Source: Corynebacterium crudilactis
GTDB taxonomy: Bacteria; Actinomycetota; Actinomycetes; Mycobacteriales; Mycobacteriaceae
Reading direction: 5' to 3'
Assembly (NCBI RefSeq): GCF_001643015.1
Contig: NZ_CP015622.1
Location: forward strand, 1,129,358-1,193,357
DNA: 64,000 bases
Under the pieces are notes generated by a model, which searched no databases, was not told the DNA's origin, and saw nothing but the letters and a program-made list of their open reading frames with translations. Position numbers and translations under genes: made by a program. Position 1 is the stretch's first letter; every line of letters starts with the position of its first letter. This document shows positions 1 through 8,599 of this stretch, one piece after another.

Positions 1-992
1 CCACCAATGCGCAGGTTTGGATCTAGTGGCACAGAGCCAATAACCTTGACTTCTTCACCAGTAACAGCAGTCAGACGGTCAGCGATCTTTTGTCCACCGC
101 CAGAGCCGAAGACATCCATGGTAGATCCATCCGGAAGAACCATGGCTGACATGTTCTCAATGACGCCGGCTACCTTTTGGTTAGTCTGCACGGAAATGGT
201 TCCGGCACGTTCTGCAACCTCGGCAGCAGCAGCCTGTGGGGTAGTGACAATCAGCAACTCAGCATTAGGGATGAGCTGGGCAACTGTGATCGCAATATCG
301 CCAGTTCCTGGAGGAAGATCCAGCAGCAAGATATCTAGGTTGCCCCAGAAAACATCAGTGAGGAACTGTTGAATAGCACGGTGCAGCATTGGTCCACGCC
401 AGACAACTGGAGCATTGCCCTCGGTGAAGTGAGCGATGGAAATCATCTTCACACCATGTGCTTGTGGAGGCATGATCATGTCATCAACCTGGTGTGGTCG
501 CTGATCAGAACCCAGCATGCCAGGCACGGAGTGTCCGTAAATATCAGCGTCCAAAATGCCCACAGACAAGCCACGCTTAGCCAGTGCAGCAGCAAGGTTC
601 ACAGTCATAGACGATTTGCCCACGCCGCCCTTGCCGGAAGCAACCGCATAAACCCGGGTTGTGGAACCTGGCTGAGCAAAAGGAATGACTGGCTCTGAGG
701 TGTCGCCACGAAGGGAAACGCGCAGTGCGCGGCGCTGTTCATCGCTCATCACATCGGTGGAGACATGGACGTTGCCAACGCCTTCAATATCCTTGATGGC
801 TGCTTCAGTGTTGGTGACGATGGTGGTTTTCATCGGGCAAGCCGCGATCGTCAGGTAGATCTCCACCTGAACATCAGCGCCGTCAATGGTCACAGATTTG
901 ACCATGCCGAGCTCTGTGATGGGCTTACCGATCTCTGGATCCTCTACGCGGGATAGCGCGCTGCGGACAGCGGATTCGGTTACTTGAGACAT
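1..992 (-). CDS. mrp: Mrp/NBP35-family P-loop ATPase, Fe-S cluster carrier (3' end cut by window)
   Basis: About 330 codons are visible; the C-terminus lies beyond the left edge. Residues about 4-80 form an MIP18/DUF59-type domain with a Cys in a CPMKTT motif (C52). A P-loop with the deviant Walker A GKGGVGKS follows at about 120-127, then a DADIYG switch and LLLDLPPGTGD. This is the layout of bacterial Mrp/ApbC proteins, which bind and transfer Fe-S clusters in the cytoplasm. The start is the ATG at 992; a TATTAT -10-like hexamer lies 9 bases before it without a clear ribosome site, so the mRNA may have almost no leader. Upstream lies a DUF1003 gene on the same strand after 35 bases. The block mrp-DUF1003-MgtE/CBS is, from memory, also seen in mycobacteria (Rv1229c-Rv1232c). 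Confidence 0.93.
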   Translation of the reverse strand, partial: MSQVTESAVRSALSRVEDPEIGKPITELGMVKSVTIDGADVQVEIYLTIAACPMKTTIVTNTEAAIKDIEGVGNVHVSTDVMSDEQRRALRVSLRGDTSEPVIPFAQPGSTTRVYAVASGKGGVGKSSMTVNLAAALAKRGLSVGILDADIYGHSVPGMLGSDQRPHQVDDMIMPPQAHGVKMISIAHFTEGNAPVVWRGPMLHRAIQQFLTDVFWGNLDILLLDLPPGTGDIAITVAQLIPNAELLIVTTPQAAAAEVAERAGTISVQTNQKVAGVIENMSAMVLPDGSTMDVFGSGGGQKIADRLTAVTGEEVKVIGSVPLDPNLRIG

Positions 993-1027
993 CACCTAAA
1001 GATAATAGTCCCAAGATATGCGAGTCC

Positions 1028-1612
1028 CTAAAAATCCTCCGCTACATCACCCTGAGTGGGGTCAGAAAGATCAGCGGCACCAGATCCGCGCTGTTCATGA
1101 CGCTCTGCAATACGAGATGCGGATTCATCATCGAGTTTGGCTTCAATGCGTTCTAGAAGACCACGGAGGTCTTCTAATTCATGACGTAGATAGTCACGTG
1201 TGACGGTATCTCCCAGCGCTAGACGCACACCAGCTAGTTCTCGAGCTAGGAATTCTGTATCCGCCTTGGTTTCTTCAGAGCGCCTTCGATCGGACAAAAT
1301 GGTGTGCTTATCGCGGTCTTCTTGGCGGTTTTGGGCAAGCAGGATCAGCGGAGCCGCGTAGGCGGCCTGGGTGGAAAATGCGAGGTTAAGCAGAATGAAA
1401 GGGTAGGGATCCCAGCTCCACCACGCCCAGCCGCCAATATTGAGAAAAATCCACACAATCACGAAGATGGTCTGCCAGAACAAATATTGGCCAGTGCCGA
1501 AGAAGCGCGCGACTTTTTCGGCATAGGCACCGATTGCATCATCATCAAATTTGAAGCGCTTGCGGGTGCCAAAGAGCGGGCTGTCTAATTCTGAACGGTT
1601 AAAATCAGCCAT
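1028..1612 (-). CDS. DUF1003 family membrane protein
   Basis: This 194-aa protein has a soluble N-terminus with an FGTGQYLFWQTIF start to the first membrane helix, a second helix beginning PYPFILLNLAFS, and the AAPLILLAQNRQEDRDK segment typical of DUF1003 proteins. A charged, probably helical tail of about 90 residues follows. The biochemical function of the family is unknown. Its 5' end overlaps the stop of the upstream MgtE/CBS gene by 8 bases (1605-1612), so the two are very likely co-transcribed and translationally coupled. The family call is firm; no function is inferred. Confidence 0.88.
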   Translation of the reverse strand: MADFNRSELDSPLFGTRKRFKFDDDAIGAYAEKVARFFGTGQYLFWQTIFVIVWIFLNIGGWAWWSWDPYPFILLNLAFSTQAAYAAPLILLAQNRQEDRDKHTILSDRRRSEETKADTEFLARELAGVRLALGDTVTRDYLRHELEDLRGLLERIEAKLDDESASRIAERHEQRGSGAADLSDPTQGDVAEDF

Positions 1613-2897
1613 GGGTGGTCTCCTTTACTGGCCGGATTCCAGCATCACGCCAGTCTTCTGGAAGCATATGGTCAATCAAGTCATCGACAGCAACGGCACC
1701 GATCAAATGGCGGTTTTCATCTAATACGGGGCCACACACCAAGTTGTATGTAGCAAAAAAGCGTGCCGCAGTTTCCTGAGAATCATTGGCATACAACGGT
1801 GGTAGATCTGGGTCCAAGATGCCACCAATCAAACTTGAGGGAGGCTCCCGAAGGAGTTTTTGCAAGTGCACGCAGCCCAAATATTTACCCGTGGGAGTCG
1901 CGGTAGGTGGCCGCACCACAAAAATTAGTGATGCCAGTGATGTTGGTAAATCCGGGTTGCGTGCCATCGCCAATGCCTCCGCCACAGTGGTGGCTGGATC
2001 CATGATCAATGGCTCCGGGGTCATCAACGCACCAACGGTGTCAGGAGAAAACACCATGAGACGGCGAACCGGTGCGGATTCTTCTGGATCCATAAGTTCC
2101 AGCAAGACATCTGCTTTATCGTCAGGAAGTTCTCCCAACAAGTCAGCGGCATCATCTGGATCCATTTCTTCCAAAATATCGGCAGCGCGCTCAATATCTA
2201 ATTCTTCAATCAATTCGGCTTGGCGGTCCTCGGACAATTCCTGGAGGATATCTGCCAGCTTTTCGTCGTCAAGCTCTTCGGTGACTTCGGTGCGCTGCGC
2301 TGTAGGCAGCTGATAGAGCTGCTTTGCGACGTCCGCAGGCCTCATATCCTCAAACCCTGCGATAAGTTCAGCGGTGTGATTGGATCCGCCGACACCACCT
2401 GCGGTGATGCCGTGGATATGGTTCCACGGAATAGCATGCAGCACAGGACGACGACCAAACTTTGGGCGTTCGCCTATAACTGCCACTCGAGTGATAACCC
2501 AGTCGCGGGTACGGGACAACTCCAATTCCACATCCGCGATTTCCACGGCACGACCGTGAAATTTATCTAATTCAGGATCATCGGTGTGTACTTTTGCACC
2601 CACAATATCGCCCATTACCTGCAGCTCGCCAGTGCGAACACGGAAGGATCGAAGGGACACTGAACCAGTGACTAGGGTGATATCTTTTGGTTCAATTGCA
2701 GCGATGCGAAGCATAGGGACAAAAATACGACGTTTATTATTTATGAGTTCAATAATTAAACCCAACGCGCGGGAATCGTGACCATTCGGTCGAATATTAA
2801 CCACAACATCACGGACGCGGCCAATTGCATCCGTATCAGGTCCTCGAACCACCATGCCAGCGAGGCGTCCCACATAAAAACGGGTAATTCCACTCAT
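1605..2897 (-). CDS. PRC-barrel / MgtE N-domain / CBS protein without membrane channel
   Basis: About 430 aa. The N-terminal 100 residues resemble a PRC-barrel (RLAGMVVRGPDTDAIGRVRD). An acidic helical MgtE N-terminal superhelix follows (repeats such as LADILQELSEDRQAELIEEL). Two CBS motifs follow, beginning VGALMTPEPL and ending LIGAVAVDDLIDHML. MgtE Mg2+ channels continue into a five-helix membrane domain; this protein ends after the CBS part, so it is probably a soluble sensor or regulator rather than a transporter. The start at 2897 gives MSGITRFYVGRLAGM, matching the length of the mycobacterial homologue as I recall it; an in-frame ATG at 2921 is an alternative, and neither has a convincing ribosome site. 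It overlaps the DUF1003 gene downstream. Confidence 0.86.
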   Translation of the reverse strand: MSGITRFYVGRLAGMVVRGPDTDAIGRVRDVVVNIRPNGHDSRALGLIIELINNKRRIFVPMLRIAAIEPKDITLVTGSVSLRSFRVRTGELQVMGDIVGAKVHTDDPELDKFHGRAVEIADVELELSRTRDWVITRVAVIGERPKFGRRPVLHAIPWNHIHGITAGGVGGSNHTAELIAGFEDMRPADVAKQLYQLPTAQRTEVTEELDDEKLADILQELSEDRQAELIEELDIERAADILEEMDPDDAADLLGELPDDKADVLLELMDPEESAPVRRLMVFSPDTVGALMTPEPLIMDPATTVAEALAMARNPDLPTSLASLIFVVRPPTATPTGKYLGCVHLQKLLREPPSSLIGGILDPDLPPLYANDSQETAARFFATYNLVCGPVLDENRHLIGAVAVDDLIDHMLPEDWRDAGIRPVKETTHG

Positions 2898-2982
2898 GAA
2901 CGCCCAGTTTACGGGAACCATTTGCGCAGCGTGAACGTTAGAAAACCTGAACGTAAAAAATAATTAAAGGAAGCTGATAAAG

Positions 2983-3480
2983 ATGTCTGAACCACGGCCT
3001 GACACCAAAGCTGTGTCGCTGGAAAAGAAACGCCCAGAAGGATGGCCGGTGGGAAGTTTTCAAACTTATTCAGAAGCCCAAGCAGCGGTAGATCTGTTGA
3101 GTGATAATAAATTCCCAGTCACAGACATCACTATTGTGGGCGTGGATCTGATTGAAGTGGAACGCGTGACAGGCCGACTTACCTGGGGTCGAGTGATTGC
3201 TGGTGGTGCTGCTTCTGGTGCTTGGTTGGGTCTTTTCTTTGGCATTCTCATGGCGTTGATGTCTGCGACGTGGTTCCAGTCCATCGTGGCAGGTATCCTC
3301 ATGGGCTTGGTGTTTGGCATCGTGGGCGTGGCTGTTCCTTATGCGGCGTCTCGTGGAAAGCGTGATTTTACTTCTTCGACCCAAATTGTGGCTGGACGCT
3401 ACGATGTCATCTGTACACCGGAACGAGCTCGAGAGGCACGTGACATGATTGCCCTGAAGGCTCGGAATTTTGCATCGTAA
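2983..3480 (+). CDS. GSP17M-like (general stress protein) two-helix membrane protein
   Basis: The 165-aa protein opens with a soluble domain, GWPVGSFQTYSEAQAAVDLL...VTDITIVGVDL, which is the pattern of the general stress protein 17M family (PF11181). Two glycine-rich hydrophobic segments follow at about residues 70-120 (VIAGGAASGAWLGLFFGILM and a second), then a basic tail. AAAGGAAG lies upstream of the ATG as ribosome site. It is divergent from the MgtE/CBS gene, an arrangement I recall from mycobacteria (Rv1234). The biochemical role is unknown; membrane location is an inference from hydrophobicity. Confidence 0.85.
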   Translation: MSEPRPDTKAVSLEKKRPEGWPVGSFQTYSEAQAAVDLLSDNKFPVTDITIVGVDLIEVERVTGRLTWGRVIAGGAASGAWLGLFFGILMALMSATWFQSIVAGILMGLVFGIVGVAVPYAASRGKRDFTSSTQIVAGRYDVICTPERAREARDMIALKARNFAS

Positions 3481-3495
3481 GTTAGACTGGCAGCC

Positions 3496-4164
3496 ATGAA
3501 AAATGTGGGGAAGCAGGTTTTTATCCTTGCACTTGTAGGTAGCTTATTGGCGGGATGTTCTTCGCTTTCTCAAGAACCTGCCCCACCGGTTCCTTTGGGA
3601 AATATGGATACTGTCCAGATCATTTCTCCCAGTGGAAATGCTGAAGCTTTCTTTTTGGGCAAGTTGTATGAAACGGCACTTGTGGATCGTGGTCGATCAG
3701 CTACGTTGCAATTAGTTGATGGCGGCACACTGGATATGCAATTAACTCGGCTGCGTGAGGATAGCACTGACCTTGTTATTGCCTGCTCCGGAGAGCTGTT
3801 GGAGTATTACAATCCTGATTTAGCTCAGGAATTGAAAGCTGAGTACGCCACTTTGAAATTAGTTGATAAAAACTCCGGGGAGTGGCGCGAAAAGATCTAT
3901 GATGCAGTGCAAGGATCGCTGCCTAATTCTTTGGTAGCTACGGATCCATCAAATGCAGTTGGTTGTGAAAACAATGAATCACTGCCGCAAAATATTGTGC
4001 CGATTTACCGGAAACCTAATTTAGCACGTGGTGATCGGGAAACTCTCAACTTAGTCAGCGGTGCGTTAAGCACTGAGGATCTAAAAACTCTGGTGGAAGA
4101 AACTCGGAGCTCAGGAGTTACCTCTGAATCTTCTCTGGCGTTTTTGCGTTCTAAAGGTTTTTAA
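3496..4164 (+). CDS. Lipoprotein, possible periplasmic-binding-like fold
   Basis: The 222-aa product has a lipobox signal peptide (LVGSLLAGC, lipidated Cys at about residue 21) and is therefore predicted to be anchored outside the cytoplasmic membrane. The mature part contains segments such as TVQIISPSGNAEAFFLGKLY and TDLVIACSGELLEYYNPDLA. These recall substrate-binding proteins of the glycine-betaine/OpuAC type, but the similarity is weak and the substrate is unknown. A TAGACT -10-like hexamer ends 7 bases before the ATG and there is no ribosome site, suggesting a leaderless mRNA. It converges on the next gene with a 4-base overlap of stop codons (4161-4164). Confidence 0.85.
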   Translation: MKNVGKQVFILALVGSLLAGCSSLSQEPAPPVPLGNMDTVQIISPSGNAEAFFLGKLYETALVDRGRSATLQLVDGGTLDMQLTRLREDSTDLVIACSGELLEYYNPDLAQELKAEYATLKLVDKNSGEWREKIYDAVQGSLPNSLVATDPSNAVGCENNESLPQNIVPIYRKPNLARGDRETLNLVSGALSTEDLKTLVEETRSSGVTSESSLAFLRSKGF

Positions 4165-4700
4165 AACAAACGCGTGGTGGTGATGCAGGTGGGGGCATCA
4201 CTGTCAGTGGAAATAGGCTGAGTAGCTGTCAATCCTTCATACTCAATGGTGAGGGTGCCGTGTAGATTTCGGGGCAGCCACATGCCGATGAAGCCATTAT
4301 CAAAAGTAGTGGTGGATTTATCGATGATTGTGTCACCACTATCGGAAATAATTGTGACCGTGATTGGAGCATTGGATAGTTCACCTGTGCATGTGGTCAG
4401 GCTGTGATAAAAGCAGTCATGGGTTTGTGAAGTATAGGGAGCCACAGAAACATAGAATTTGTCTGCTGGCATCTCGATACTGATTTGTTCAGACTGATCA
4501 GACAAGATGAGTTCATCAGCGTGAATTGATGCTCTGAAGGTTGTTGCTCGCTCCGTAACAGGGGTCTGATCTAGTTCTTCGATAATTTCTTCTGCAGAAC
4601 GCCCGTCAAAAGCAGCCAACCCGTTTGCCGTGGATGAACATGCACTGGTGAACAGGGCAGTAGCCATCAGCAATACCGAGGAAGCAACACGAAGTTTCAT
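4161..4700 (-). CDS. Small secreted lipoprotein of unknown function
   Basis: The start at 4700 gives a clean lipoprotein signal, MKLRVASSVLLMATALFTSACSS, with Cys at residue 21; an upstream in-frame ATG at 4769 would place 23 unlikely residues in front and run through a terminator hairpin. AAGG lies 8 bases before 4700. The mature domain of about 155 residues has four Cys (TSQTHDCFYHSLTTCTGEL and later), suggesting a disulphide-stabilised beta-rich extracellular domain. No family was recognised. It lies just after odhA on the same strand but is separated from it by a perfect terminator-like hairpin. Confidence 0.8.
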   Translation of the reverse strand: MKLRVASSVLLMATALFTSACSSTANGLAAFDGRSAEEIIEELDQTPVTERATTFRASIHADELILSDQSEQISIEMPADKFYVSVAPYTSQTHDCFYHSLTTCTGELSNAPITVTIISDSGDTIIDKSTTTFDNGFIGMWLPRNLHGTLTIEYEGLTATQPISTDSDAPTCITTTRLF

Positions 4701-4729
4701 AAGTTTAACCTTAAACAGGTTAGAGCAAT

Positions 4730-4774
4730 AAGAAGTGCCTTTGCAATGTGATACACATTGCAAAGGCACTTCTT
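4730..4774 (-). terminator. Perfect 21-bp hairpin, terminator downstream of odhA
   Basis: Arms 4730-4750 and 4754-4774 are exact reverse complements (core AGAAGTGCCTTTGCAATGTG) with a 3-base loop. It sits 17 bases past the odhA stop and before the lipoprotein ATG at 4700. The T-run on either strand is short, so termination efficiency is uncertain. Confidence 0.75.
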
Positions 4775-4791
4775 TAGGTTAAAAGTTTAGC

Positions 4792-7700
4792 TTATGAGTT
4801 GAAAGCCTCGTCGATAAGCTGCTTCTCCTCCAACTGGTGCACCTTGGCGATACCAGTTGCGGTGGAGGACTGAGCGCGGCGGGAAACGCGACGCATGGTT
4901 GGCATGTTCGGAATCAAGGTAGGCAGGTGCTCTTGGTAGAACGGCCATGGGCCCTGGTTTGCTGGCTCATCCTGAACAAAGAGGACTTCCTCAGCGTTAG
5001 GGTAGCCGGCAAGAGCATCCGAGATGCGGTTGAACGGAATTGGGTGGAGCATTTCGATACGAACGATCGCGATGTCATCGCGGCCATCCTTCTCCTTGCG
5101 CTTAGCCAATTCGTAGTACAGCTTGCCGGAGACCAGCATGACCTGCTTGACCTTAGCTGCATCAGCAACGTTTGGATCGTTGATCACGGACTGGAACTTG
5201 GTGGTCTCAGTGAAGTCTTCTGGTGCAGAGGCAGCAGCCTTGTTGCGCAGCATGGACTTTGGAGTGAAGACAACCAAAGGACGCTTCAGATCGGACAGAG
5301 CGTGACGACGCAGCAAGTGGAAGTGGTTTGCTGGGGTAGATGGCTGTGCAACAGTCATGGAACCCTCAGCACACAGCTGCAGGAAGCGCTCGATACGTGC
5401 GGAAGAGTGGTCTGGGCCTTGTCCTTCGTAGCCGTGTGGCAGAAGGAGAACAAGCTTGGAGGTCTGGCCCCACTTAGCTTCACCGGAGGAAAGGTACTCA
5501 TCGATGATGGTCTGTGCGCCGTTGGCGAAGTCGCCGAACTGTGCTTCCCAAGCAACGACAGAATCTTCGTTGCCCACGGAGTAGCCGTACTCGAAGCCCA
5601 TGCCTGCATACTCAGTTAGAGCGGAGTTGTAGACAAGGAACTTACCGTTGTTGCCCTTGGACTGTGCAAGCTCGTGAAGTGGGTTGAACTCTTCAGCAGT
5701 GCTTGGGTCGATGGACACAGCGTGGCGCTGGGTGAAGGTACCACGACGGGAATCCTCACCTGCAAGGCGAACCAAGCGGCCGGAGTTTGCCAGAGAACCG
5801 AAAGCAAGGAGCTCGCCCCATGCCCAGTCGATGCCACCTTCAGTGACAGATGCGATGCGCTTCTTAGCAACTGGTGCCACACGTGGGTGGTAGTTGAAGC
5901 CTTCTGGAGTGTTGGCAAATGCCTGACCCAGTTCGAGGAGCTCTTCGCGGGAGATGTTGGTGTTCAGACCGTGTGGAAGCTTCTGGGAGCCGGTGATGCC
6001 AGTCTGTGCTTCAGCCTGCTTCTTGCCGCCTTCCTTGACTTCGTTGAAGACAGATTCCATCTGATCGTGGAAGTCGCGGACGACTGCTTCTGCATCTTCA
6101 GAGGAGAGGTCTCCACGGCCGAGCAGATCCTCGGTGTACTGCGCACGAACGGTCTCGCGACCGGTGATGAGCTCGTACATCTTTGGCTGGGTCATGGAAG
6201 GGTCATCAGCTTCGTTGTGGCCGCGCAGGCGGTAGCACACGAGGTCAATGAAAACGTCCTTGCCGAAGCGACGACGGTACTCGGTTGCCAGCTGACCAAC
6301 CCAGACAACTGCCTCTGGGTCATCACCGTTGACGTGGAAGACTGGGCAGCCGAACGCCTTGGCGTAGTCGGTTGCGTAGTGCATGGAACGGCTGGAATCT
6401 GGGGTAGTGGTGAAGCCGATCTGGTTGTTCACCACGATGTGGATGGTGCCTCCGACATCGAAGCCACGCAGGGAAGCAAGGTTGATGGTTTCTGGAACAA
6501 TGCCCAGGCCAGCGAATGCTGCGTCACCGTGAAGGAGCAGTGGCACGACAGTCTTGCCGTCTACGCCCTTGTCCAGGATGTCCTGCTTAGCGCGGACGAT
6601 ACCTTCCATGACTGGGTTAACAGCTTCGAGGTGAGATGGGTTTGCGGTCAGGGAAACCTTGATTTCGCCGTCGCCGAACATCTGAATGTGCTCGCCTTCG
6701 GAACCCAGGTGGTACTTCACGTCACCGGAGCCACCGATTTGGCCCTGCTCCATTTGGCCTTCAAACTCGTTGAAGATGGATGCTAGTGGCTTGCCCACGA
6801 TGTTGAACAAGACGTTGAGGCGACCACGGTGAGGCATGCCGATGACAACTTCGTCGAGGCCTTGGCCTGCCGCGGTGTCGATTGCGGAGTCCATCAGTGG
6901 GATAAGTGCTTCTGCACCCTCAAGGGAGAAGCGCTTCTGGCCGACGTACTTGGTCTGCAGGAAGTTCTCGAATGCCTCAGCAGCATTCAGCTTCTGCAGG
7001 ATGTACTTTTGCTCAGCCTGGGTTGGCTTTGGCATACCTGCTTCGAGGCGATCCTGAAGCCAGGTGCGCTCGTCGCGGTCCAGAATGTGGGTGTACTCGG
7101 AGCCAACCTTGAGTGTGTACGCAGCACGCAGGCGGGAAAGAACCTCGCGCAGAGTCATGGACTCCTTGCCACCGAAGCCACCGACGCTGAAAGTACGGTC
7201 CAGATCCCAGATGGTCAGGCCGTGAGTCTCGATGTCGAGGTCGCGGTGATCTGGAACTGGCATACCTGGCTGTACCCATGCGAGTGGGTTGGTATCAGCG
7301 ATGAGGTGTCCACGGGAACGGTAAGCCTCGATGAGCTGCATAACGCGGGTGTTCTTATCAACACCGGTGTTTGGAACGTCCTGTGCCCAACGCATTGGGG
7401 TGTAAGGAACGTTCATTGCTTCGAAGATTTCATCCCAGAAGGAATCATCGGTAAGCAGCTTGGACATGGTGCGCAGGAACTCGCCGGACACAGCACCCTG
7501 GATCACGCGGTGATCGTAGGTGGAGGTGATAGTGACGAGCTTGCCAACGCCGAGTTCTGCGAGGCGATCTTCAGAAGCGCCCTGGAACTCTGCTGGGTAA
7601 TCCATGGAACCGACACCGATGATGGTGCCTTGGCCCTTGGTGAGACGTGGAACAGAGTGGCGAGTACCAATGCCACCTGGGTTGGTCAGGGAAACCGTGA

Positions 7701-8457
7701 CGCCCTGGTAGTCATCCATGGTCAGCTTGCCCTTGCGGGAGCGAGCCACGATGTCTTCGTAAGCTGCGAGGAAATCGGAGAAGTCCATGTTCTCGGTTTC
7801 CTTGATGGCTGCTACAACGAGGGCGCGGGAGCCATCTTTTTGTGGCAGATCGATTGCGAGGCCAAGGTTGACGTGCTCAGGCACGATCAGGGTTGGCTTG
7901 CCGTCGATGACATCGTAAGAGTTGTTCATGTCCGGGTGGGCTACAACTGCCTTCACCATGGCGTAGCCAATGATGTGTGTGAAGGAAATCTTGCCACCAC
8001 GGGTGCGCTTCAGCTGATCATTGACCATCGCGCGGTTTTCGAACATGAGGCGAGCTGGCATATCACGGACCGAAGTTGCGGTCGGGATTTCCAGGGAGAG
8101 ATCCATGTTCTTCGCGATGGACTTGAAAATACCCCTGATTGGGGTTTGTCCTGGCTCTGGAAGCTTAGGTTGCTGTGGCACTGAGGACTCCTTGGCCTTA
8201 GGGGCGGCCTTAGCGACCGGCTTTGTTTCTACGCGAGGTGCTGCCTTCGCTGCAGGGGCAGCCTTAGGCGCTGGTTTCGCAGTCTCTTTCGGTGCGGAAG
8301 CCTTCGCTTCAGCGGTAGCGGGGGTAGCCTCAGGGGCCCCCTGCGCCTCAAAGAGTTCTCTCCATTCCTTGTCCACGGACTTGGGGTCCTGTTGGAACTG
8401 CTGGAACATCTGGTCTACCAGCCACGCATTCTGGCCGAAAGTACTAGCGCTGCTCAC
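4792..8457 (-). CDS. odhA: 2-oxoglutarate dehydrogenase OdhA, fused E2-catalytic and E1 domains
   Basis: At 1221 aa it has the corynebacterial length. A short N-terminal E1-type helix ([23 protein letters not shown]) is followed by an Ala/Pro/Lys linker to about residue 100. Residues about 105-350 form an acyltransferase (E2) catalytic domain ending with [16 protein letters not shown], with its catalytic His. The remaining roughly 850 residues are the thiamine-diphosphate E1 part ([29 protein letters not shown]). No lipoyl domain is present. In corynebacteria lipoyl groups come from the pyruvate dehydrogenase E2 AceF in a mixed complex, and the FHA protein OdhI inhibits E1; this is family knowledge. 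It decarboxylates 2-oxoglutarate in the TCA cycle. ABC exporter gene upstream, 142-base gap. Confidence 0.98.
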   Translation of the reverse strand: MSSASTFGQNAWLVDQMFQQFQQDPKSVDKEWRELFEAQGAPEATPATAEAKASAPKETAKPAPKAAPAAKAAPRVETKPVAKAAPKAKESSVPQQPKLPEPGQTPIRGIFKSIAKNMDLSLEIPTATSVRDMPARLMFENRAMVNDQLKRTRGGKISFTHIIGYAMVKAVVAHPDMNNSYDVIDGKPTLIVPEHVNLGLAIDLPQKDGSRALVVAAIKETENMDFSDFLAAYEDIVARSRKGKLTMDDYQGVTVSLTNPGGIGTRHSVPRLTKGQGTIIGVGSMDYPAEFQGASEDRLAELGVGKLVTITSTYDHRVIQGAVSGEFLRTMSKLLTDDSFWDEIFEAMNVPYTPMRWAQDVPNTGVDKNTRVMQLIEAYRSRGHLIADTNPLAWVQPGMPVPDHRDLDIETHGLTIWDLDRTFSVGGFGGKESMTLREVLSRLRAAYTLKVGSEYTHILDRDERTWLQDRLEAGMPKPTQAEQKYILQKLNAAEAFENFLQTKYVGQKRFSLEGAEALIPLMDSAIDTAAGQGLDEVVIGMPHRGRLNVLFNIVGKPLASIFNEFEGQMEQGQIGGSGDVKYHLGSEGEHIQMFGDGEIKVSLTANPSHLEAVNPVMEGIVRAKQDILDKGVDGKTVVPLLLHGDAAFAGLGIVPETINLASLRGFDVGGTIHIVVNNQIGFTTTPDSSRSMHYATDYAKAFGCPVFHVNGDDPEAVVWVGQLATEYRRRFGKDVFIDLVCYRLRGHNEADDPSMTQPKMYELITGRETVRAQYTEDLLGRGDLSSEDAEAVVRDFHDQMESVFNEVKEGGKKQAEAQTGITGSQKLPHGLNTNISREELLELGQAFANTPEGFNYHPRVAPVAKKRIASVTEGGIDWAWGELLAFGSLANSGRLVRLAGEDSRRGTFTQRHAVSIDPSTAEEFNPLHELAQSKGNNGKFLVYNSALTEYAGMGFEYGYSVGNEDSVVAWEAQFGDFANGAQTIIDEYLSSGEAKWGQTSKLVLLLPHGYEGQGPDHSSARIERFLQLCAEGSMTVAQPSTPANHFHLLRRHALSDLKRPLVVFTPKSMLRNKAAASAPEDFTETTKFQSVINDPNVADAAKVKQVMLVSGKLYYELAKRKEKDGRDDIAIVRIEMLHPIPFNRISDALAGYPNAEEVLFVQDEPANQGPWPFYQEHLPTLIPNMPTMRRVSRRAQSSTATGIAKVHQLEEKQLIDEAFNS

Positions 8458-8599
8458 GGCAGGTACTCGCCTCTTTTCCTTGCTTCTTGAGGGTTTTATT
8501 GAGCTTGTTTTATCTACTGTAACGCTGGTTGTTGGCTATTGACGCCTAGCATCCCAGTTGTAGCATTAATTTGTTGACAGTTCTCCTAAAAATAACGTG

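Noticed and set aside
4751..4756. GlxR/CRP-like TGTGATACACA in front of the lipoprotein gene
   Set aside because: It is the loop and upper stem of the perfect terminator hairpin, and the half-sites are too close for a CRP-type operator.
4837..8184. Long plus-strand reading frames (up to 451 codons) opposite odhA
   Set aside because: They are antisense shadows caused by codon bias of odhA; no ribosome sites, and the sequences are rich in Cys, Trp and His without domains.
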